From: SR-FBR-E99 sp963732365
Lineage (GTDB): Bacteria; Bacteroidota; Bacteroidia; Bacteroidales; VadinHA17
Direction: 5' to 3'
Length of the DNA: 64,000 nt
Assembly: GCA_963732365.1 (NCBI GenBank)
Contig: CAVSZC010000007.1
Span: 372,001 to 436,000 of the forward strand
Shown here: positions 43,782-52,921 of the stretch, piece after piece
How positions within the stretch are numbered: the first letter of the stretch is position 1
Layout: each line of letters starts with the position of its first letter
Program-made: the position numbers and the translations under genes
Notes under the pieces: model-generated
Seen by the model: the letters and a program-made list of their open reading frames with translations, nothing else
Databases searched by the model: none
Told to the model about the DNA's origin: nothing

Positions 43782-44633
43782 ATGAGTTTGAAAGAATTTA
43801 TTACAAGCCGGGTTTTCTTCAGGCAGCTTGCAATTGCAATGGTCATTGGTGTGGCCATGATTATAGTTCTGATCATCTGGCTCAACATCTACACCCGTCA
43901 CGGTCAGTCGAGACCAACACCCGAAGTAAGGGGGCTGACAACTGAAGAGGCCGCCAGGGTGGCAGCAAAGAACAGGATGAGATTTCAGGTCATAGACTCT
44001 GTCTATACCTCGTACGTGCCCAGAGGGTGTGTGGCAGAACAGATGCCCCTGCCGGGTCACCGCGTTAAAAGGGGACGTATGATCAAAGTGACAATCAATG
44101 CCATCAACCCCGAGATGGTGGCTGTCCCCGACCTCGTCGGCCTGCCTGTGAGACAGGCTCTTTCAGTTATTAAAACAGCAGGGCTGGAGATTGGCCAGCT
44201 TGATTACGTACCTGACCTGACTGTTGATTTTGTACTTAAGCAGACTATCCACGGGCGCGATGTGTCACCCGGTGACTCAGTCCAGAAAGGAAATGTCATT
44301 GATCTCGTACTTGGAAGAGGATTGAGCAGCCAGCGGACAAGCATACCTTTGCTGACAGGGTATACACTGGAGCGTGCCCGCAGCGAGGTGTACGGTGCCT
44401 CACTGAACCTCGGTGCTTTTGTGTTTGATGCCACGGTACAGAACAACACTGACTCACTCACGGCATTCGTATACAAGCAAAATCCGGAATATCACGAAAA
44501 TGCCACAGCACAGCTGGGGTCATCAATTTATATCTGGCTTACCACAGACACACTCAAGCTGCCCTCCGATACAACCGCGGTTGACACGGTTGATGTCAGC
44601 AGCCTGGCAGAAACAGGGTCACAGCTTTTCTGA
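43782..44633 (+). CDS. Membrane-anchored PASTA-domain protein
   Basis: 283 residues. A short cytoplasmic tail is followed by one transmembrane helix (about 14-38: LAIAMVIGVAMIIVLIIWL), and then about three PASTA repeats (roughly 45-110, 112-180, 185-255; for example VAVPDLVGLPVRQALSVI and IPLLTGYTLERARSEV). The tail is rich in Thr, Asp and Ser. PASTA domains bind peptidoglycan or muropeptides in other phyla; here no serine/threonine kinase or penicillin-binding domain is attached. The stop overlaps the start of the T9SS cargo gene (TGATG), and rluD follows, so the three are cotranscribed. Confidence 0.88.
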   Translation: MSLKEFITSRVFFRQLAIAMVIGVAMIIVLIIWLNIYTRHGQSRPTPEVRGLTTEEAARVAAKNRMRFQVIDSVYTSYVPRGCVAEQMPLPGHRVKRGRMIKVTINAINPEMVAVPDLVGLPVRQALSVIKTAGLEIGQLDYVPDLTVDFVLKQTIHGRDVSPGDSVQKGNVIDLVLGRGLSSQRTSIPLLTGYTLERARSEVYGASLNLGAFVFDATVQNNTDSLTAFVYKQNPEYHENATAQLGSSIYIWLTTDTLKLPSDTTAVDTVDVSSLAETGSQLF

Positions 44634-46483
44634 TGTACAGGAAATGGCTGATATATACGCTGCTCATCGTTCCTGTTGCCCCGAAAGCATTTCCGCAGGA
44701 GGTTGTGACAGGCCTGCTGCATAATCATCAGCTCAGTAATAATTCAGACAAAATCTCACTAAAAAGTGCCAAGGGTGCTGACACCCTTCTTCTCCCTTTC
44801 AGTGACGATTTTTCGGGAGGGGATTTCATTCCCTCCTCGCTTCTCTGGGAAGACAGTTACGTATTTGTCAATAACACCTACTCAACCAGCCAGGTGTCAC
44901 AGGGTGTGGCTACCTTTGACCGCCTTGATGATAAGGGCGAACTATACGTCACAGCCTCTGAGGCTGTATTTTCCGCCGACACCCTGACTTCAAAGCCGAT
45001 AAACCTCTTGTTCCAGCCGGCTGACAGTATCATCCTCAGTTTCCTGTACGAGGCCGGAGGTATAGCCGACCTGCCTGAACGGGATGACAGCCTGACCCTC
45101 AGGTTCTGGGCACCGGATGAGGAGAAGTGGTACAGCGTATGGAATGCAAAGGGCGAAGCAACGGGGGGCTTTCAGCGTGTGATGATACCTGTTGAGCAGA
45201 CCAGGTACCTGAAAAAGGGGTTCCGGTTTATGTTCATCGGTCATGCATCGCTGGCAGGAATAGATGATGCACCTTCACGTGCAGGCAATGGAGACCAGTG
45301 GAATATAGACCACGTGATGCTCGGCAGTGGGCGCTCAGTCAGTGACACTGTCATCCATGACGTTGCCCTCACAGACCCTCTCAGGTCGCTTGTAAAGGAA
45401 TATTATGCAATGCCATGGCGTCATTTCAGACAGTCATTTCTCTCCATGATGAGCCCCACCGTAAACATTAATTACCGTAACAATGACACGATAGTGCGTA
45501 ATGTCACCCGGCAGGTATCCATCAAGGATCTTTCAACAGGCGTTGTGGTGCGTGAGTTTTCCGCAGGAGCCACCAACGTCCCGCCCCTGACAGACATCGC
45601 GTACGATGCACCTCTTCTTTACACCTTCAACTCTTCTGCAACAGACACTGCCCTCTTTCTTGTGACTGTTTCCCTTATCACCGATGACTTCGACCCTAAA
45701 GGGAACGACACCATAAGGTTCACTCAACGCTTCAGCGATTACTTTGCTCTTGACGACGGCACAGCAGAAGCAGGTTACGGTGTTGATGGTCAGGGATCGC
45801 GCAGCGCAATGGTTGCCCTGAAGTACAGGTCATATATCGCTGACTCCGTCACAGCCATCCGCATCTGCTTCAATGATGCCTATGACAATGCCAACCGGAG
45901 AGCCTTTGACATCATGGTGTGGGCTGACGACAACGGCAAGCCGGGCGTCCTGCTCGGAAAAACGGAGGGACCGGTGGCAAGCCCGGCCGACGCTGTGAAC
46001 GGATTTTTGACATACCCCTTTGACAAGCCTGTCAGCGTCAACGGCATCTTCTGGATAGGATGGAAACAGTACTCTGAAACTTTTCTGAACGCAGGACTGG
46101 ACATGAACACGCTTATTACCGGCAAACATTATTTCTTTCTCTCAGGCAACTGGGAACAGAGCCAGGCACCCGGAACGGTGATGATGCGCCCTGTGATGAA
46201 GAGCGCAGGCACAACCACCTCCTCTGATGACAATCCTCTGTCAAACAATATGTTCATGATCTATCCGAATCCCACTGACGGGCCCGCGACACTTATTGCC
46301 TCAAATGACGCTCCTGACGATTTCATCATTGAGGTCATCTCATCAACCGGTAAAAGGGTTATGTCAATGCCGCGGAATGATCATCCTGATTTCAGCTCAC
46401 TGGCCGGCGGAACATATTTTCTGGTCATTAAAACCGCCAGTGGCAAACCGCTCTCGCTGCTGCGCCTGATAAAAGTTAACTGA
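44633..46483 (+). CDS. Secreted protein with T9SS type A sorting domain
   Basis: 616 residues. The N-terminus (MYRKWLIYTLLIVPVAPKAFPQ) is a signal peptide. The main part (about 40-520) is beta-rich without an enzymatic motif I can name, with scattered motifs such as DDFSGGDFIP and DDGTAEAGYG seen in extracellular beta-sandwich proteins. The last 75 residues form a T9SS C-terminal domain: MFMIYPNPTDG start, IEVISSTGKRVM, LAGGTYFLVI and a final RLIKVN. That domain is recognised by the type IX secretion machine and usually replaced by a surface anchor. The start ATG overlaps the PASTA gene's stop, and rluD begins 8 bases after the end. Confidence 0.85.
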   Translation: MYRKWLIYTLLIVPVAPKAFPQEVVTGLLHNHQLSNNSDKISLKSAKGADTLLLPFSDDFSGGDFIPSSLLWEDSYVFVNNTYSTSQVSQGVATFDRLDDKGELYVTASEAVFSADTLTSKPINLLFQPADSIILSFLYEAGGIADLPERDDSLTLRFWAPDEEKWYSVWNAKGEATGGFQRVMIPVEQTRYLKKGFRFMFIGHASLAGIDDAPSRAGNGDQWNIDHVMLGSGRSVSDTVIHDVALTDPLRSLVKEYYAMPWRHFRQSFLSMMSPTVNINYRNNDTIVRNVTRQVSIKDLSTGVVVREFSAGATNVPPLTDIAYDAPLLYTFNSSATDTALFLVTVSLITDDFDPKGNDTIRFTQRFSDYFALDDGTAEAGYGVDGQGSRSAMVALKYRSYIADSVTAIRICFNDAYDNANRRAFDIMVWADDNGKPGVLLGKTEGPVASPADAVNGFLTYPFDKPVSVNGIFWIGWKQYSETFLNAGLDMNTLITGKHYFFLSGNWEQSQAPGTVMMRPVMKSAGTTTSSDDNPLSNNMFMIYPNPTDGPATLIASNDAPDDFIIEVISSTGKRVMSMPRNDHPDFSSLAGGTYFLVIKTASGKPLSLLRLIKVN

Positions 46484-46491
46484 CATACACC

Positions 46492-47523
46492 ATGGCTGAT
46501 GAGGAATTGACAGAGATACAGGAGCAGGAGCTCTTTGAACACTACCGCTATGTGGTTGACCCGGGTCAGTCCATGCTTCGTATTGACAAATACCTCACTG
46601 CACGTATCGAGGGTGTTTCGCGCACTAGGGTGCAGACAGCAGCACAGGCAGGAAACATAATGGTAAACGATTCGGCGGTCAAACCAAACTACCGGGTCAA
46701 GCCGCTTGACGTAATCCAGATACTGCTCCCCAACCCGCCGCGTGACATTGAGCTTATTCCACAGAATCTCCCTGTGAACGTGGTCTTCGAGGATGACGAC
46801 CTGGTGGTCGTCAACAAGGAGGCAGGTATGGTCGTCCACCCGGCATACGGCAACTATTCGGGAACACTCATGAATGCCCTCATGTATCATTTCAGGGATC
46901 TGCCTCTGTTCAGCACCGGTGAGCTGCGCCCCGGACTGGTGCATCGCATTGACAAGAACACCTCAGGACTTCTGGTCGTCGCAAAGAATGAGTATGCCCT
47001 CAACAGACTCTCGCGTCAGTTCTTCAACCGCACCACAGGACGGAGATATATGGCATTGGTGTGGGGCACCCCCGACCCTGAAGAGGGGACGATCACCGGC
47101 AATGTAGGCCGCAACATCAGGGACCGTAAGATAATGCAGGTCTTCCCTGACGGGAGCCAGGGGAAGCATGCCGTGACGCATTACAGGGTGCTGGAGAAGA
47201 TGAGCTATGTCTCACTCATTGAATGCCGTCTTGAGACGGGCCGCACCCATCAGATACGGGTTCACATGGCCTATGCCGGCCACCCGCTCTTCAATGATGA
47301 GGAGTATGGTGGCAACCGGATACTGAAGGGCACCACATTCACAAAGTATCAGCAGTTTATCCGCAACTGTTTCGAGATGATACCCCGCCAGGCGCTTCAT
47401 GCACAGTCGCTCTCCTTTGACCACCCGGTCACCGGCCAGCGCCTCTCTTTTGGGTCAGACCTGCCCGCTGACATGGCCAGGGTTATTGAAAAGTGGCGGA
47501 ACTATATTGCCGGCAGAGACTAA
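46492..47523 (+). CDS. rluD: 23S rRNA pseudouridine synthase, RluD type
   Basis: 343 residues. An S4 RNA-binding domain spans about 27-90 (MLRIDKYLTARIEGVSRTRVQ), and the RluA-fold catalytic domain carries the nucleophile Asp154 in HRIDKNTSGL and the GRTHQIRVHM motif near residue 250. It converts uridines of helix 69 in 23S rRNA to pseudouridine. The last gene of the PASTA-T9SS-rluD group. Related RluA/RluC enzymes are alternatives, but the S4 domain and length fit RluD. Confidence 0.93.
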   Translation: MADEELTEIQEQELFEHYRYVVDPGQSMLRIDKYLTARIEGVSRTRVQTAAQAGNIMVNDSAVKPNYRVKPLDVIQILLPNPPRDIELIPQNLPVNVVFEDDDLVVVNKEAGMVVHPAYGNYSGTLMNALMYHFRDLPLFSTGELRPGLVHRIDKNTSGLLVVAKNEYALNRLSRQFFNRTTGRRYMALVWGTPDPEEGTITGNVGRNIRDRKIMQVFPDGSQGKHAVTHYRVLEKMSYVSLIECRLETGRTHQIRVHMAYAGHPLFNDEEYGGNRILKGTTFTKYQQFIRNCFEMIPRQALHAQSLSFDHPVTGQRLSFGSDLPADMARVIEKWRNYIAGRD

Positions 47524-47557
47524 AGCGTTGAGCGAAAAGATGTGAGTTTTGAGTTTA

Positions 47558-47654
47558 AACACAGAGTAACACAGAGTTATTACAGAGTAGCACTGCTTTG
47601 GTTCTGGAAATAAAAACAGTGCAACTCAGCCCTAACTCTGCGTAACTCTGTGGT
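47558..47654. repeat. Long imperfect inverted repeat between rluD and TPM genes
   Basis: The left arm, ACACAGAGTAACACAGAGTT (47559-47578), and the right arm, AACTCTGCGTAACTCTGTGGT (47634-47654), are complementary with only a few mismatches. An inner pair, GCACTG and CAGTGC, adds a second stem around TTTGGTTCTGGAAATAAAAA. The arms are themselves made of ACACAGAGT direct repeats. Convergent genes flank it, so it could work as a bidirectional terminator as well as being a mobile repeat. Confidence 0.75.
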
Positions 47655-47676
47655 AAAAAGTTGACTGTAAGAAATT

Positions 47677-48507
47677 CTACCATGATCCGCCGGCCCCGCC
47701 GCCGCCGAAGCCTCCTCCTCCAAAGCCTCCGAAGCCGCCGCGGCTGCCGCCGCTAAATCCTCCTCCCCTGCCTGAGAAGCCACCCCAGCTGCCACCATGA
47801 GACCTGCCGCCACCCAGCATGCTCATAAGCAGCCAGAAAGGAAGGTTGTCTGCACCTGTCTTCTTGATATGTTTGTTGTTTGAGTTGCCTGAAGAAGCGA
47901 CTGCAATCAGAACGATGATGATGACTAAAAAGACAATCCCGGGAACAAATCCGAATGACTCGTCACCCGAACCCTGTCCGTAGCTCTCATAGCTGTATTC
48001 GCCTGATGCCAGTGCCATCAGAACATCGGTGGCGGCATTGATCCCACCGATGTAATCGCCGTCACGGAATCGCGGCAGCATCTCCCTGTCAATAATATCT
48101 GCGCATGCCAGGTCTGGTATGGCACCTTCAAGACCGTAGCCTGTGGCAATAAATACCTGTCCGTCTGAAGAGGCTGACTTGGTCTTCACCAGCACCACCA
48201 GGCCGTTATTGAAATCGGACTGGCCAACACCCCATTCCTTTCCCACCCGGTAGGCAAAGCTTGACCTGTCATACCCCTGCAGATCGTTTACAATGACCAC
48301 AGCAATCTGATTCGAGGTCGAGTCGCTGAAGGCCACAAGCTTGTTCTCAAGCGACTCCACTTCAGATGGCTGAAGCAACCCTGCAAAATCATTCACCAGC
48401 CTCGGCGGCTCAGGGCGCTGAAGCAGCATCTGTGCCCCTGCAGTGAGCGTGACAAACAGCATAGCGACAGCACAAGCAATAGAATTGATCTTCCTGTTAA
48501 TCATCAC
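47677..48507 (-). CDS. TPM-domain exported protein with glycine-rich tail
   Basis: 276 residues with a signal peptide (cleavage near TAGAQ). The TPM domain lies at about 35-165 (VNDFAGLLQPSEVESLENKL, VVIVNDLQGYDRSSFAYRV, GYGLEGAIPD). One transmembrane helix follows at about 188-205 (FVPGIVFLVIIIVLIAVAS). The last 45 residues are almost pure glycine, serine and phenylalanine (GGFGGFGGGGFGGGGAGG), a common low-complexity ending in YgcG-like proteins. TPM proteins have been linked to phosphatase or chaperone roles, but the bacterial function is open. It overlaps its upstream partner by 4 bases (ATGA). Confidence 0.85.
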   Translation of the reverse strand: MMINRKINSIACAVAMLFVTLTAGAQMLLQRPEPPRLVNDFAGLLQPSEVESLENKLVAFSDSTSNQIAVVIVNDLQGYDRSSFAYRVGKEWGVGQSDFNNGLVVLVKTKSASSDGQVFIATGYGLEGAIPDLACADIIDREMLPRFRDGDYIGGINAATDVLMALASGEYSYESYGQGSGDESFGFVPGIVFLVIIIVLIAVASSGNSNNKHIKKTGADNLPFWLLMSMLGGGRSHGGSWGGFSGRGGGFSGGSRGGFGGFGGGGFGGGGAGGSW

Positions 48508-48962
48508 TCTGTTGTCTTGTTAATGTCAAACGAAATAGTATCCGTCAGTTCATTAATGTCATCTTTTGAAAAGGGGAAGTGTTCCTTCATCTGCACTCCC
48601 GTCATGATTATCCCTTCTGCCAGTCCTTCGGCAAAGAGGTTCTCGCTGAAGCGCAGCTTCATGTGGTCGCGTATCTCATCCCAGAAGCCCAGCGGCACCA
48701 CGCTGTTGATGCCTGTGTCACCGATGATGGCGAATTTGCGCTCCTTAATGGCCAGGTAAATCAGCACACCGTTGCGGTCAGCTGTCTTGTGCATCCCCAG
48801 TCTCCTGAAGAGCCATGCTGCCTCGTCAAGTACATCTCCTTTGCAGGAAGTCTCGACATGAACACGTATCTCACCGGAGGTGGAATGCTCAGCTTCCGCA
48901 ATGGCTCTTGCTATAACCTCCTGCTGTGCGGGAGAGAAGAATGAAGATGCTTTCATTGTCAT
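48504..48962 (-). CDS. Short cytoplasmic TPM-domain protein
   Basis: 152 residues without a signal peptide, essentially one TPM domain (FFSPAQQEVIARAIAEAEHSTSGEIRVHVETSC, key part EHSTSGEIRVHVE; GVLIYLAIKERKFAIIGDTGIN). A two-domain pairing of a secreted, membrane-anchored TPM protein with a free one is often seen next to LemA. The stop overlaps the next gene's start by 4 bases and lemA ends 4 bases upstream. Confidence 0.85.
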   Translation of the reverse strand: MTMKASSFFSPAQQEVIARAIAEAEHSTSGEIRVHVETSCKGDVLDEAAWLFRRLGMHKTADRNGVLIYLAIKERKFAIIGDTGINSVVPLGFWDEIRDHMKLRFSENLFAEGLAEGIIMTGVQMKEHFPFSKDDINELTDTISFDINKTTE

Positions 48963-48966
48963 GGTG

Positions 48967-49569
48967 TCAGAACTGTACCTGCGGTGCTCTCTCGCTCCCT
49001 TCCTCCGCTTCGAAATAGGGTCTTGCAGTGAATTTCGTGAAGGAGGCGATTATATTGTTCGGGAACTGTCGGATAAACGTATTGTACACCCTGGCGGCAT
49101 CATTGAAGTTGTTCCTTGCAACAGAAATACGGTTTTCGGTCCCTTCCAGCTCAACCTGCAGATCGCGGAAATTCTGTGTAGCCTTAAGCTCAGGATATCT
49201 CTCCACAACCACCATAAGACGTGCAAGTGCTGAGCTCACCTCTCCCTGTGCTGCCTGAAACTGCTCAAGCTGGGCAGGGGTAATGTTCGAAGGATCGACG
49301 GTCACCTGAGTGGCCTTTGCCCTTGCCTCAATGACCTGGGTAAGAGTCTCCTGCTCAAAGGCTGCGGCACCTTTAACGGTATTTACAAAGTTGGGTATAA
49401 GGTCAGCCCTCCTCTGATACTGAGTCTCGACATTACTCCACTGAGTGGCAACCTGCTCATTCATGGGCACTATCTGGTTATAGATCCTGACACCCCATGA
49501 GATGAGGATAAAAACTATGAGTGCCAGAAAAGCAGCTATGGCAATTCCAATGATGCATCCTTTTTTCAT
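48967..49569 (-). CDS. lemA: LemA family membrane protein
   Basis: 200 residues from ATG 49569 (MKKGCIIGIAIAAF); a longer frame to 49632 runs into the palindrome and is rejected. One N-terminal transmembrane helix (about 4-24) is followed by a long four-helix LemA domain with QWSNVETQYQRRADLIPNFVNTV (key part QYQRRADLIPN) and AYNxxIRQFPNN-like end (YNTFIRQFPNNI). The domain lies on the outer side of the inner membrane. LemA and TPM genes form a conserved trio of unclear purpose. The upstream gene, ddl, is divergent. Confidence 0.9.
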   Translation of the reverse strand: MKKGCIIGIAIAAFLALIVFILISWGVRIYNQIVPMNEQVATQWSNVETQYQRRADLIPNFVNTVKGAAAFEQETLTQVIEARAKATQVTVDPSNITPAQLEQFQAAQGEVSSALARLMVVVERYPELKATQNFRDLQVELEGTENRISVARNNFNDAARVYNTFIRQFPNNIIASFTKFTARPYFEAEEGSERAPQVQF

Positions 49570-49613
49570 TTTACTTCTGTTTGATTTTACCTCAAATTTA
49601 TTAAAAAAACCAT

Positions 49614-49641
49614 GTAGAGTCGTTGCATGCAACGACTCTAC
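49614..49641. repeat. 28-bp perfect palindrome between lemA and ddl
   Basis: GTAGAGTCGTTGCA is followed directly by its exact complement TGCAACGACTCTAC. A related palindrome with the same CGTTGCA core lies just after ddl (50658-50683). Such short palindromes occur in many copies in Bacteroidota and cyanobacteria genomes as REP-like elements. Confidence 0.9.
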
Positions 49642-49654
49642 ACCAATTAAATAT

Positions 49655-49662
49655 TAATTTTG
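49655..49662 (+). promoter_or_regulatory. Candidate -7 box (TAATTTTG) for ddl
   Basis: Fits TAnnTTTG and lies 19 bases before the ATG at 49681. The frame that begins with TTG at 49660 overlaps this box, so the later ATG is the better start. Confidence 0.5.
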
Positions 49663-49680
49663 GATATAAATCCGGATAAA

Positions 49681-50649
49681 ATGAGAACAATAGCCATTGC
49701 CACAGGCGGCAATTCTTCAGAATACGGCATCTCGGTACAGAGTGCCCGGGGTGTTGCGGAAGCGCTGAACGGAAGATATAATCTTTACATTATCAATATA
49801 AAAGGTAACGACTGGTATTGGGAAGATGCGAAGGGCAGGCTTTACAGCATCGACAGGAATGACTTCACCCTTGTAATCGATGACGAGAGAGTCATGTTTG
49901 ATGCAGTGTTCATAGCAATACACGGAACCCCTGGTGAGAACGGCCTGCTGCAGGGATACCTTGACATGACCGGCATACCCTATACCAGCTGTGATGCTTT
50001 TGTCTCAGCCCTTACATTTCACAAGCAGGCCTGCAAGCTGTACCTCAATGAATACGGCATCCCTATGTCAGGCGGATTGCTTATCAGGAAAGGGGACCAT
50101 TATGATCAGGGCAAGATACTGAAACAGATAGGCCTCCCCTGCTTTGTCAAGCCCAATGCCAGCGGATCAAGCTTTGGCGTTACCAAAGTCAAGAAGGAGG
50201 AGGAGTTTGACGAAGCCATGGATAAGGCTTTCGCAGAGGGTCATGAGGTGCTGGTGGAATCGTTTATGAAAGGCACCGAGGTAGCATGCGGTGTTGTGAG
50301 GACGAAGCAGAGAAAGATTGTCATGCCGGTAACCGAGATCGTACCCCGGAAGGAGTTCTTTGACTTCGAAGCCAAATATGCCGGCGGACTGTCAGACGAG
50401 ATAACACCTGCCCGCCTGCCTGATGATGTCACGGCAAGGATACAGGAGCTGGCATCAGAGATATATGATATACTGGGATGCAAAGGGATAGTGAGGGTTG
50501 ACTTCATCGTCACCGCTGACGGACCGCAGTTCCTTGAGATCAATACCGTCCCCGGGATGACGGGAGAGAGCATAATACCACGGCAGGCCTCGGCGTTCGG
50601 GATCTCATTGACCGATTTGTATTCTATGGTTATTGAAAATCTGTTTTGA
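49681..50649 (+). CDS. ddl: D-alanine-D-alanine ligase
   Basis: 322 residues from ATG 49681. ATP-grasp family: opening TIAIATGGNSSEYGISVQSA, then IHGTPGENGLLQGYLD, the FVKPNASGSSFGVTKV nucleotide-binding segment, and the metal-binding FLEINTVPGMT near the end. It joins two D-alanines, the step between alanine racemase and MurF of the fused enzyme at 25882. It has its own promoter-like box and is surrounded by palindromic repeats. Convergent with the trehalose gene, 31 bases apart. Confidence 0.95.
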   Translation: MRTIAIATGGNSSEYGISVQSARGVAEALNGRYNLYIINIKGNDWYWEDAKGRLYSIDRNDFTLVIDDERVMFDAVFIAIHGTPGENGLLQGYLDMTGIPYTSCDAFVSALTFHKQACKLYLNEYGIPMSGGLLIRKGDHYDQGKILKQIGLPCFVKPNASGSSFGVTKVKKEEEFDEAMDKAFAEGHEVLVESFMKGTEVACGVVRTKQRKIVMPVTEIVPRKEFFDFEAKYAGGLSDEITPARLPDDVTARIQELASEIYDILGCKGIVRVDFIVTADGPQFLEINTVPGMTGESIIPRQASAFGISLTDLYSMVIENLF

Positions 50650-50657
50650 TTCACCCT

Positions 50658-50683
50658 TAGAGACGTTGCATTCAACGTCTCTA
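50658..50683. repeat. Palindrome containing the stop codon of the trehalose gene
   Basis: TAGAGACGTTG and CAACGTCTCTA pair perfectly around CATT. The right arm contains the stop codon of the leftward OtsAB gene (CTA at 50681-50683 read as TAG). Related to the palindrome at 49614-49641. Confidence 0.88.
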
Positions 50684-52915
50684 TAGATGTTTTGTTGTGA
50701 CTATTTTTTCCAGGAATCCGGCTACATCAGCCTGCCGGGCGAAACTGTACCTGGCCCTTGTCTGCCCCTTTCCCACTTTAAGTGTATAGGCATCTTCCGG
50801 CAATGCCGAGAAGAGCTCCTCATCAGTCTTGTCGTCACCGATAGCCAGCAGAAAGTCAAAATCTCCACCGGCAATTATCTTCCTTGCAGCAGTACCCTTG
50901 CTATAGCCGGCACGCTTAATCTCAACAACCTTGTGACCGTCAATGACCTGAAGGGGCATATTTGAGATTGACTCCTCAAGGTCATTCTTCAGCTCTATGG
51001 ATCTTAGCGCTGCAAGGTCTGCGTCAGCATTGCGATAATGCCATGAGAGGGAGTACATCTTCTCCTCCACAAAAGTGCCCTTGCAGCGGGCTGTGAACCT
51101 GTCAAGTATCGGGCGCAAATCCTCCTTCCATGAATTATCCTCATCAAGTGATGACTCCCAGTCTTTCCCAGGGTATTTTGTAAAGGCCCCATGCTCAGCT
51201 ATCATTATCAGGTCAAGGTTTGAGAACCATTTATCAAGGAACTCCTTGTTCCTGCCGCTGATTATTACAATATTGGTCACTGCTGCAAGTTTCTCAGTGA
51301 TGGAGATTATCCGCACGTCAGGCACAGCCAGTTCGGGCAACTCACGTATCGGCACCAGGGTTCCATCATAGTCAAAGAACAGTAGTGGATTCTCTGCCTC
51401 TTCAAATCTGCCGATGATATTATTTTCTATTTCATCATTAATCAGCCTTCCTCTGAAATTCATCCTGTCAGTCATGACCTTTGCTGTACCTCTTATAATA
51501 TCGTCTGCCCACGAAAAGACATCATAATCAACCAGTCGTTTAGTCATCGCGTCAATACGCCGTCTCTTCTCTGCCTCCGGCATTGTAAGAGCAGAGTAAA
51601 GTGCATCGGCAACCTGCGAGATGTCAGTGGGATTTACCAGTATCGCTTCTCCCATCTCTGCAGCAGCTCCGGCAAGCTCGCTCAGCACCAGCATGCCGCA
51701 TTTCTCATGTTGTGCCGCCACATACTCTTTGGCCACCAGGTTCATTCCATCACGCAACGGGGTTAACAGCCCAGCGTCACTATGCGAATAGAGCGCCACC
51801 AGCTCATTGAACCTAAGTGACTTATATTGATATGTAACAGGATTCCAGTCAAGTGTTCCATATTTACCGTTTATCCTTCCCACCATAGCTTCTATCTCTT
51901 TCTTCATCTCCTGGTACCTTGGGATGGTATCACGTGACGGGACAATCACCATATTAAATATTACCCTTCCTCTCATGTTACTGTATCGCTCCAGAAAAAG
52001 CTCGAAAGCTGCCAGCCTGTGCAGGAATCCCTTGGTGTAATCAAGTCTGTCAACGGAAAAGATAAGCAACCTTTCCCTTTTCTGCTTTTGTATCCTGGTA
52101 ATAAATTTCATGGTCTCAGGCAGTATGACGGCATCATGAAACCTGTTGAAATCAATACTTATAGGGAAAGCATCGGCTCTTGCAAAGATACCATCACCCT
52201 GTACAGTATTGAGAGTGATATCATAACCCAGACAGCGTCTTACAGACTTCAGAAAATGCTGTGCATAATCATGAGTATGGAAACCTACCAGGTCAGCCCC
52301 CAGAAGCCCTTTAAGGATTGCAGTCTGATAGTTGTCAGGCATGATCCTGAACACCTCGTAAGAGGGGAAAGGAATATGAAGAAAGAACGAAACAGATACA
52401 TCATGAAAATGGTCACGTACCATTGCCGGAAGAAGAAAGAGGTGGTAATCATGAATCCAGATGAAATCTCCTGGTTGGACAACTTTCTTTAATTCTTGAA
52501 AGAAAAGCTCATTTGCCTTTTGGTATGCCTCAAAATAGCCCTCCCCATAGATAGCCATTGAGGGGAAATAATGAAACAGGGGCCATATCAGATTATTGCT
52601 GAAGCCACCGTAAAACTTCTCATTAATTCCTTCGGGTATTCTTACTGACCTGAGTTCAAATGTTTCCCTTACTTCCGGGATAGCATCCAACTGCTGGCTG
52701 TCAAATTCGCCTTTACCAACCCATACGGTCTTGTCATAATAATCTGCCTGGCCTGCCTTGTCCATCCGTTTTGTGAGCGAGAGCACAGCAGAAACAAGCC
52801 CGCCGGCATTCTGTACAGCAGTCAGTTTTCCCTCTCTGTGCTTCAGAGCAAATGGCAGCCTGTATGCTACTATTACCAGCCTCTTGTATCTTTTTACCTC
52901 TCTCTTCTCCATCAT
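50681..52915 (-). CDS. otsAB: Bifunctional trehalose-6-phosphate synthase/phosphatase
   Basis: 744 residues. The N-terminal GT20 synthase (about 8-480) has NAGGLVSAV, GDFIWIHDYHLFLLPAM, SVDRLDYTKG and the UDP-glucose-site DGMNLVAKEYVAAQ. The C-terminal HAD phosphatase (about 505-744) has LLFFDYDGTLVPI, IISGRN, HKVVEIKRAGYSKG and IGDDKTDEELF. Together they make trehalose from UDP-glucose and glucose-6-phosphate. The fusion is common in Bacteroidota. The start is 6 bases after the GH15 gene's stop, so the gene is the last of an mscS-GH15-otsAB operon; its stop codon lies inside a palindrome. Confidence 0.95.
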   Translation of the reverse strand: MMEKREVKRYKRLVIVAYRLPFALKHREGKLTAVQNAGGLVSAVLSLTKRMDKAGQADYYDKTVWVGKGEFDSQQLDAIPEVRETFELRSVRIPEGINEKFYGGFSNNLIWPLFHYFPSMAIYGEGYFEAYQKANELFFQELKKVVQPGDFIWIHDYHLFLLPAMVRDHFHDVSVSFFLHIPFPSYEVFRIMPDNYQTAILKGLLGADLVGFHTHDYAQHFLKSVRRCLGYDITLNTVQGDGIFARADAFPISIDFNRFHDAVILPETMKFITRIQKQKRERLLIFSVDRLDYTKGFLHRLAAFELFLERYSNMRGRVIFNMVIVPSRDTIPRYQEMKKEIEAMVGRINGKYGTLDWNPVTYQYKSLRFNELVALYSHSDAGLLTPLRDGMNLVAKEYVAAQHEKCGMLVLSELAGAAAEMGEAILVNPTDISQVADALYSALTMPEAEKRRRIDAMTKRLVDYDVFSWADDIIRGTAKVMTDRMNFRGRLINDEIENNIIGRFEEAENPLLFFDYDGTLVPIRELPELAVPDVRIISITEKLAAVTNIVIISGRNKEFLDKWFSNLDLIMIAEHGAFTKYPGKDWESSLDEDNSWKEDLRPILDRFTARCKGTFVEEKMYSLSWHYRNADADLAALRSIELKNDLEESISNMPLQVIDGHKVVEIKRAGYSKGTAARKIIAGGDFDFLLAIGDDKTDEELFSALPEDAYTLKVGKGQTRARYSFARQADVAGFLEKIVTTKHL

Positions 52916-52921
52916 TCTGTT

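Noticed and set aside
47677..47813. Glycine-rich segment read as a separate gene
   Set aside because: The repetitive bases encode the low-complexity tail of the TPM protein.
49570..49632. Longer LemA start
   Set aside because: It runs through the palindrome and lacks the usual lysine-then-hydrophobic opening of LemA.
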